Assembly (NCBI GenBank): GCA_965371785.1
Contig: CBDUZS010000005.1
Location: forward strand, 1 to 64,000
Direction: 5' to 3'
Origin: CBDUZS01 sp965371785
GTDB lineage: Bacteria; Fermentibacterota; Fermentibacteria; Fermentibacterales; JCC-6
DNA: 64,000 bases
The notes under the pieces are model-generated. The model was given only the letters and a program-made list of their open reading frames with translations, did not search any database and was not told the origin of the DNA. Of the stretch, positions 60,526 to 64,000 are shown piece by piece (the stretch's first letter is position 1; each line of letters starts with the position of its first letter). The translations under genes and the position numbers were made by a program.

Positions 60526-61089
60526 ATGAAAAGAATGAAGACAGGCCCCATCGTTTTTGCAGTTGTTGCCGGCGTGAGTGTTCTTGCTGGATGCTGGAAT
60601 CCCGTCGATCCAGATCCCGGCGGCGGCAGTGGTTTTCAGTACTACACGTTCTGCGACAGTGCGTGGAAAGTGCTCAAGAATCTCGAATACTCATACCTGT
60701 CACGGGATATCGATCACTACATGGCATGTTTCAGAGAGGATTTCGAGTTCCATCTTCTCGAAGTCGACTGGGCAGACTACGATGGTGACGGCATAATCGA
60801 TCAGTACTGGGGACACGACCTGGAGGAATCCTTCTCGATTGCCATGTTCGATTTCGTGGACGACATCGATCTCAGCCTTTTAGGTACTGCCGAATGGCCC
60901 TGGAGCGGTGACTCCACAGGTCAGTCGTGGGAGCTGCAGAGAACGTTCTCCCTCAAGGTCTACTACACGATTCCAGGTTCACCCTACGATGGCTCCCAGG
61001 CATCTGGAACGGCTCTTTTCATCTGCAGAACGGACACTTCGACCGGTGAGTGGTACATCTGGCAGTGGTACGACCAATCGGAGACGTAA
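60526..61089 (+). CDS. Lipoprotein, second of a tandem pair
   Basis: 187 residues from ATG 60526 (AGGTGAGA upstream; the frame opens earlier at 60490 without a good binding site). Same lipoprotein start GVSVLAGCWNPVDP and the same end GEWYIWQWYDQSET as its neighbour. It differs mainly in the segment after the lipobox and in a DYDGDGIIDQYWGHD insertion that resembles a Ca-binding DxDxDG-like loop. TTGACC (60446-60451) with GATTAT 17 bases later may be its promoter. Confidence 0.8.
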   Translation: MKRMKTGPIVFAVVAGVSVLAGCWNPVDPDPGGGSGFQYYTFCDSAWKVLKNLEYSYLSRDIDHYMACFREDFEFHLLEVDWADYDGDGIIDQYWGHDLEESFSIAMFDFVDDIDLSLLGTAEWPWSGDSTGQSWELQRTFSLKVYYTIPGSPYDGSQASGTALFICRTDTSTGEWYIWQWYDQSET

Positions 61090-61126
61090 ACCACCCTTCT
61101 GAATCCATATCTGCACGAGCCATGAA

Positions 61127-63004
61127 ATGAAGACTAACATTGCACTGACAACCCTGATTCTGTTTCTCTTCTCTGGTGTCAGCTCTTCTGATCTCGAAAT
61201 ACACGAAATCCGGCACTGGGTATTCTTCGCGGATAGAGGTCTGGAGGTTGATGAAAGGCTTGCTCAGAGGGAGGCCTTCCTGGTTGCTGGTCCCTCATGG
61301 GAACGACGGGTTCGAGCCGGTCTCACGGGTGTGGACGAATACGACCTCTACCCATGGAAGGGTTACGTTGCCGCGGTCTGTGAGATTGCCGGGTCCATCA
61401 GGGCCGAGTCGAGATACCTGAATGCGGTAAGCGTCGCGGCATCCCCCGAGCAGCTTGAACGAATACTGCAGCTGTCTTTCGTTGATCGCATAACCCCGGT
61501 TGGTGCCAGAACATGGGTGCCCGTAATCGAAACACCGCTTGCCATGGGTGCGGGATTATCCGCATCACAGCTGGCTCAGATCGGGCTCGACAGTCTTCAC
61601 TCGCGGGGGTGGACGGGAACGGGAGTGATAATCGGTGTCCTGGATTCCGGCTTCAACCTCGATCATCCGGCTTTTGCCGGTATCAACGTTCTTGATCAGT
61701 ACGATTTCCTGATGAATGATCCCGATACTTCCCAGCAGCCCGGGGATTACCCTGGTCAGTCCGATCATGGAACGAAGGTCCTCTCCATTATCGGTGGGCT
61801 GGAAGAGAACACTTTCAGCGGAGGGGCAACGGGAGCTTCCTTCATTCTCGCAAAGACCGAGGACATTTCAGACGAGTACCCGGAAGAAGAGGATCTCTGG
61901 GTTCTGGGTCTCGAATGGGTCGAGGAAGGCGGCGCTCTTCTGGTTTCCAGTTCACTTGCCTACATCGACTGGTACACCTGGGAAGATCTCGATGGCAACA
62001 CCGCTGTGACAACCATTGCAGCAGATCTTGCTGCATCCAGAGGAATGATGGTCTTCAACGCAATTGGAAACAATGGCCCGGGGGAGGGAACACTGATGGC
62101 TCCGGCCGATGGTGATTCCGTCTTTGCCGTCGGGGGAGTCGATGCATCCGGGTTCGTTGCCCCGTTCTCCTCGAGAGGCCCGACATTCGATGGCAGGATA
62201 AAGCCCGATGGTTGTGCCAGGGGACTGTACGCGGTGTTTGTTTCGTCATCGGGAACAGGGTATTCCTCCGGAAACGGCACGTCGTTTGCAACACCCCTCA
62301 TGTCCTCTGTGGCTGCCGTTCTTGCAGATGCCCATCCGGAATGGAGTATTGCCGAAGTCGCCTCCGCGATAAAGGCAACCGCATCAAGGGAGTCGAATCC
62401 CGATAACTCTTACGGATGGGGAATCGCGGATGCTTATGCTGCGCTCACCTACAGATCGGTAACCGGCAGCGTCAGGTGGAGCCATACGGGTGAGTACATA
62501 GCCGGATATCCTCTTACGATTCAGATAGCAGGCAACACACCAGAAGTGATCGAGACGAACGCGGATGGATGGTTCGCCCTTGATCCCGGAGTTCTCGGTG
62601 AGTACACGGTTACAGATGGCGGCGGTTCGGGGATCGTGATCCCGGTAACAGGTTTACTCGATTCCCCCGGGGTCGAGATCGAACTGTTCGTCGATCCGCT
62701 GCAATCACTGCTGGAACCGTCGATCTACCCGAATCCATCTACAGAGGGTATTTACCTTGGCTTCGATGTCATGGCAGGACCGGCAGATGCGGTTATGAGC
62801 ATCTACACTTTAACGGGTGACCTCATTCACAGTGAGCAACGTATGAATCTACAGACAGGTATTTACCGGGCTCCCCTGCCCGGGGAAGCCTTCTACTGGT
62901 CGGGAACCGAATCCTCGGGTGACAATGCCGCATCAGGCACCTATTTCGTGCGCCTGACGATCGGGAATGACGTGTTCGTCAGCAAGTTCTCTCTCATTCG
63001 CTGA
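61127..63004 (+). CDS. Subtilisin-family (S8) secreted protease with T9SS-like C-terminal domain
   Basis: 625 residues. Signal peptide (NIALTTLILFLFSGVSS), a pro-region of about 125 residues, then the S8 domain with catalytic D173 (GVLDSGFNLDHP), H214 (SDHGTKVLSIIGG) and S386 (GNGTSFATPL) and the oxyanion Asn in NAIGNNGPGEGT. A beta domain follows, and the end (IYPNPSTEGIYLGFDV, MSIYTLTGDLIHSEQ, SGTYFVRLTIGND) is a FlgD-like/T9SS sorting domain. Likely a secreted or surface-bound protease. Confidence 0.93.
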   Translation: MKTNIALTTLILFLFSGVSSSDLEIHEIRHWVFFADRGLEVDERLAQREAFLVAGPSWERRVRAGLTGVDEYDLYPWKGYVAAVCEIAGSIRAESRYLNAVSVAASPEQLERILQLSFVDRITPVGARTWVPVIETPLAMGAGLSASQLAQIGLDSLHSRGWTGTGVIIGVLDSGFNLDHPAFAGINVLDQYDFLMNDPDTSQQPGDYPGQSDHGTKVLSIIGGLEENTFSGGATGASFILAKTEDISDEYPEEEDLWVLGLEWVEEGGALLVSSSLAYIDWYTWEDLDGNTAVTTIAADLAASRGMMVFNAIGNNGPGEGTLMAPADGDSVFAVGGVDASGFVAPFSSRGPTFDGRIKPDGCARGLYAVFVSSSGTGYSSGNGTSFATPLMSSVAAVLADAHPEWSIAEVASAIKATASRESNPDNSYGWGIADAYAALTYRSVTGSVRWSHTGEYIAGYPLTIQIAGNTPEVIETNADGWFALDPGVLGEYTVTDGGGSGIVIPVTGLLDSPGVEIELFVDPLQSLLEPSIYPNPSTEGIYLGFDVMAGPADAVMSIYTLTGDLIHSEQRMNLQTGIYRAPLPGEAFYWSGTESSGDNAASGTYFVRLTIGNDVFVSKFSLIR

Positions 63005-63043
63005 TCGGTTCGACAGGGCACCCGGTAGAGAAAGGTTGCAGCG

Positions 63044-63532
63044 ATGCTACTCAGAATATTGCTCCTTGCGGCAGTAGTGACCGTACTCGCGGTTGCAGGC
63101 GTGATAGACCTGAGCGGTCTCCCGTGGGGGGACCCCGACTTTCGCGCAAGCGGCAGTATCGTTCTTCTCTACATGCTCTGGTCCGTTACCGAAACCCGAA
63201 CCTCATCCGATGCCCTCAGCCTTCCCCGGCTGGGGCTCTACACAGTTCTTATCGTGAGTGCGGTTGACAGCCTGCTTCTGAGACTGACGATCTTTCATGG
63301 TCTCATTGCGATAAGGTATGCGGGATCTGCCGTATTCGCAGTCGGCAGCATTCTGCGCTTCATCGCCTTCAGAAGGCGTTCAGTGAATCTCCTGAGGATC
63401 GGCCGGATGATGCAGCTGACAGGTCTGCCCTCAGGTTTCGGATCAGTAGCAGGGCTTGTAATCGGTCTTCTTCCGGGCTCGTTCTCGGCCTTGAAGGAGG
63501 AACTTCCCGAGACTGAGAGCCTCGAGGAGTGA
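63044..63532 (+). CDS. Membrane protein of unknown function
   Basis: 162 residues with about four to five hydrophobic segments (RILLLAAVVTVLAVAGVIDL, IVLLYMLWSV, LYTVLIVSAVDSLLL, LPSGFGSVAGLVIGLLPG). Resembles small DUF-type membrane proteins; no motif recognised. GTGA overlap with dtd. Confidence 0.65.
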   Translation: MLLRILLLAAVVTVLAVAGVIDLSGLPWGDPDFRASGSIVLLYMLWSVTETRTSSDALSLPRLGLYTVLIVSAVDSLLLRLTIFHGLIAIRYAGSAVFAVGSILRFIAFRRRSVNLLRIGRMMQLTGLPSGFGSVAGLVIGLLPGSFSALKEELPETESLEE

Positions 63533-63987
63533 AAGCCCTCCTGCAGAGGGTCTCGAGAGCCTCGGTCTCGGTTAATGGAAACCGTATCGGTAGTATAGAC
63601 GCAGGAATTCTCGCCCTGATCGGTTTTGGCCGGAGCGATTCCGAGGATGATCTCAGATGGATGGCCAGGAAGATCCGTGAACTGAGGATTTTTCCGGACG
63701 GGAGTGGAAACATGAACCTCTCCCTTGTTGACACGCGGGGAAAGCTGCTCATTGTGAGCCAGTTCACCCTCCATGCCGACACGCGAAAGGGCAGAAGACC
63801 GAGTTTCTTGAGAGCTGCCGACCCGGAGAAGGCAGGACTGCTCTACATGCTTTTCGTCGAGCTGTGTTCACAGGGAGGAGTGATTGTCGAGCAGGGCAGC
63901 TTCGGTGAAATGATGGAAGTTGAACTCGTGAACGACGGACCTGTGACTCTGATGATCGATTCACCTTCGGAAAGGAACAGGAATTGA
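63529..63987 (+). CDS. dtd: D-aminoacyl-tRNA deacylase
   Basis: 152 residues; removes D-amino acids from mischarged tRNA. MKALLQRVSRASVSVNG start, the active-site SQFTLHADTRKGRRPSF and the cis-proline NDGPVTLMIDS are complete. GTG start overlapping the previous stop. The window ends 13 bases after its stop. Confidence 0.95.
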   Translation: MKALLQRVSRASVSVNGNRIGSIDAGILALIGFGRSDSEDDLRWMARKIRELRIFPDGSGNMNLSLVDTRGKLLIVSQFTLHADTRKGRRPSFLRAADPEKAGLLYMLFVELCSQGGVIVEQGSFGEMMEVELVNDGPVTLMIDSPSERNRN

Positions 63988-64000
63988 GTTCCTGGTGGTA

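Noticed and set aside
59832..61089. Tandem lipoprotein repeat as a transposon or insertion sequence
   Set aside because: No transposase, terminal inverted repeats or target duplication; a simple gene duplication explains it.

Overview
This 64 kb window is a gene-dense stretch of a bacterial chromosome with moderately high GC. I see no insertion sequences, integrases, phage genes, CRISPR arrays or rRNA genes, and base and codon use look uniform. The cell envelope described by the genes is Gram-negative: a TonB-dependent receptor, ExbB/ExbD/TonB, a PorV/PorQ-family outer-membrane protein, several lipoproteins, and secreted proteins ending in FlgD-like or type IX secretion (T9SS)-like C-terminal domains. 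Two GWxTD-domain proteins also occur. Together these point to the Fibrobacteres-Chlorobi-Bacteroidetes (FCB) side of the tree, possibly an uncultured phylum such as Fermentibacterota. That placement is inferred from gene content only; there is no marker-gene tree behind it.

Layout. 1-6203: end of a split glycine decarboxylase (gcvPA, gcvPB), two small unknown proteins, a GlmL/MutL-family ATPase and its unknown partner. 6215-9623: a promoter and a four-gene operon of uncharacterised membrane proteins (DUF6754-like first gene). 9656-25070: a long co-directional cluster with a TonB-dependent receptor, ExbB, two ExbD, TonB, a large secreted protein, a PorV-like barrel, two GWxTD proteins, a secreted protein that looks like a dead metallopeptidase, and a TPR lipoprotein; it ends at a strong terminator. 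25146-28249 (minus strand): a beta-propeller lipoprotein, murA and a DnaQ-type exonuclease. 28395-30065: a large lipoprotein. 30111-33259 (minus strand): a UbiA-type prenyltransferase, ispE, tRNA-Gln, rplY, pth.

33326-51635 is a nearly continuous plus-strand housekeeping run: Na/Pi cotransporter, DUF3006 protein, rsmI, a CDP-alcohol phosphatidyltransferase with inositol-phosphate synthase (an inositol phospholipid pair), tmk, a C-terminal processing protease, phosphohexomutase, yceD-rpmF-plsX-fabH-fabG-acpP-fabF-rnc, then acyl-CoA dehydrogenase with EtfB and a ferredoxin-fused EtfA, and a PHP-domain protein. 51611-63987 holds small lipoproteins, a GroES-like protein, tRNA-Ser, a CYTH protein, a polytopic membrane protein, a membrane-anchored MtfA-like peptidase, pyrE, a PEGA/TonB-C protein, a tandem pair of lipoproteins, a subtilase and dtd.

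Most genes overlap or lie within a few bases of each other, often with ATGA or GTGA junctions, so translational coupling appears widespread. Many starts are TTG or GTG. The most notable points are: the receptor-to-GWxTD secretion cluster with hairpins in several of its gaps and operator-like repeats at its promoter; the unknown DUF6754-type membrane operon; an orphan GlmL with a conserved-looking partner; MurA with Asp in place of the catalytic Cys; an ispE stop codon inside tRNA-Gln; an rnc gene with no canonical start codon before its catalytic motif; and a secreted peptidase homologue that has lost its zinc-binding histidines.
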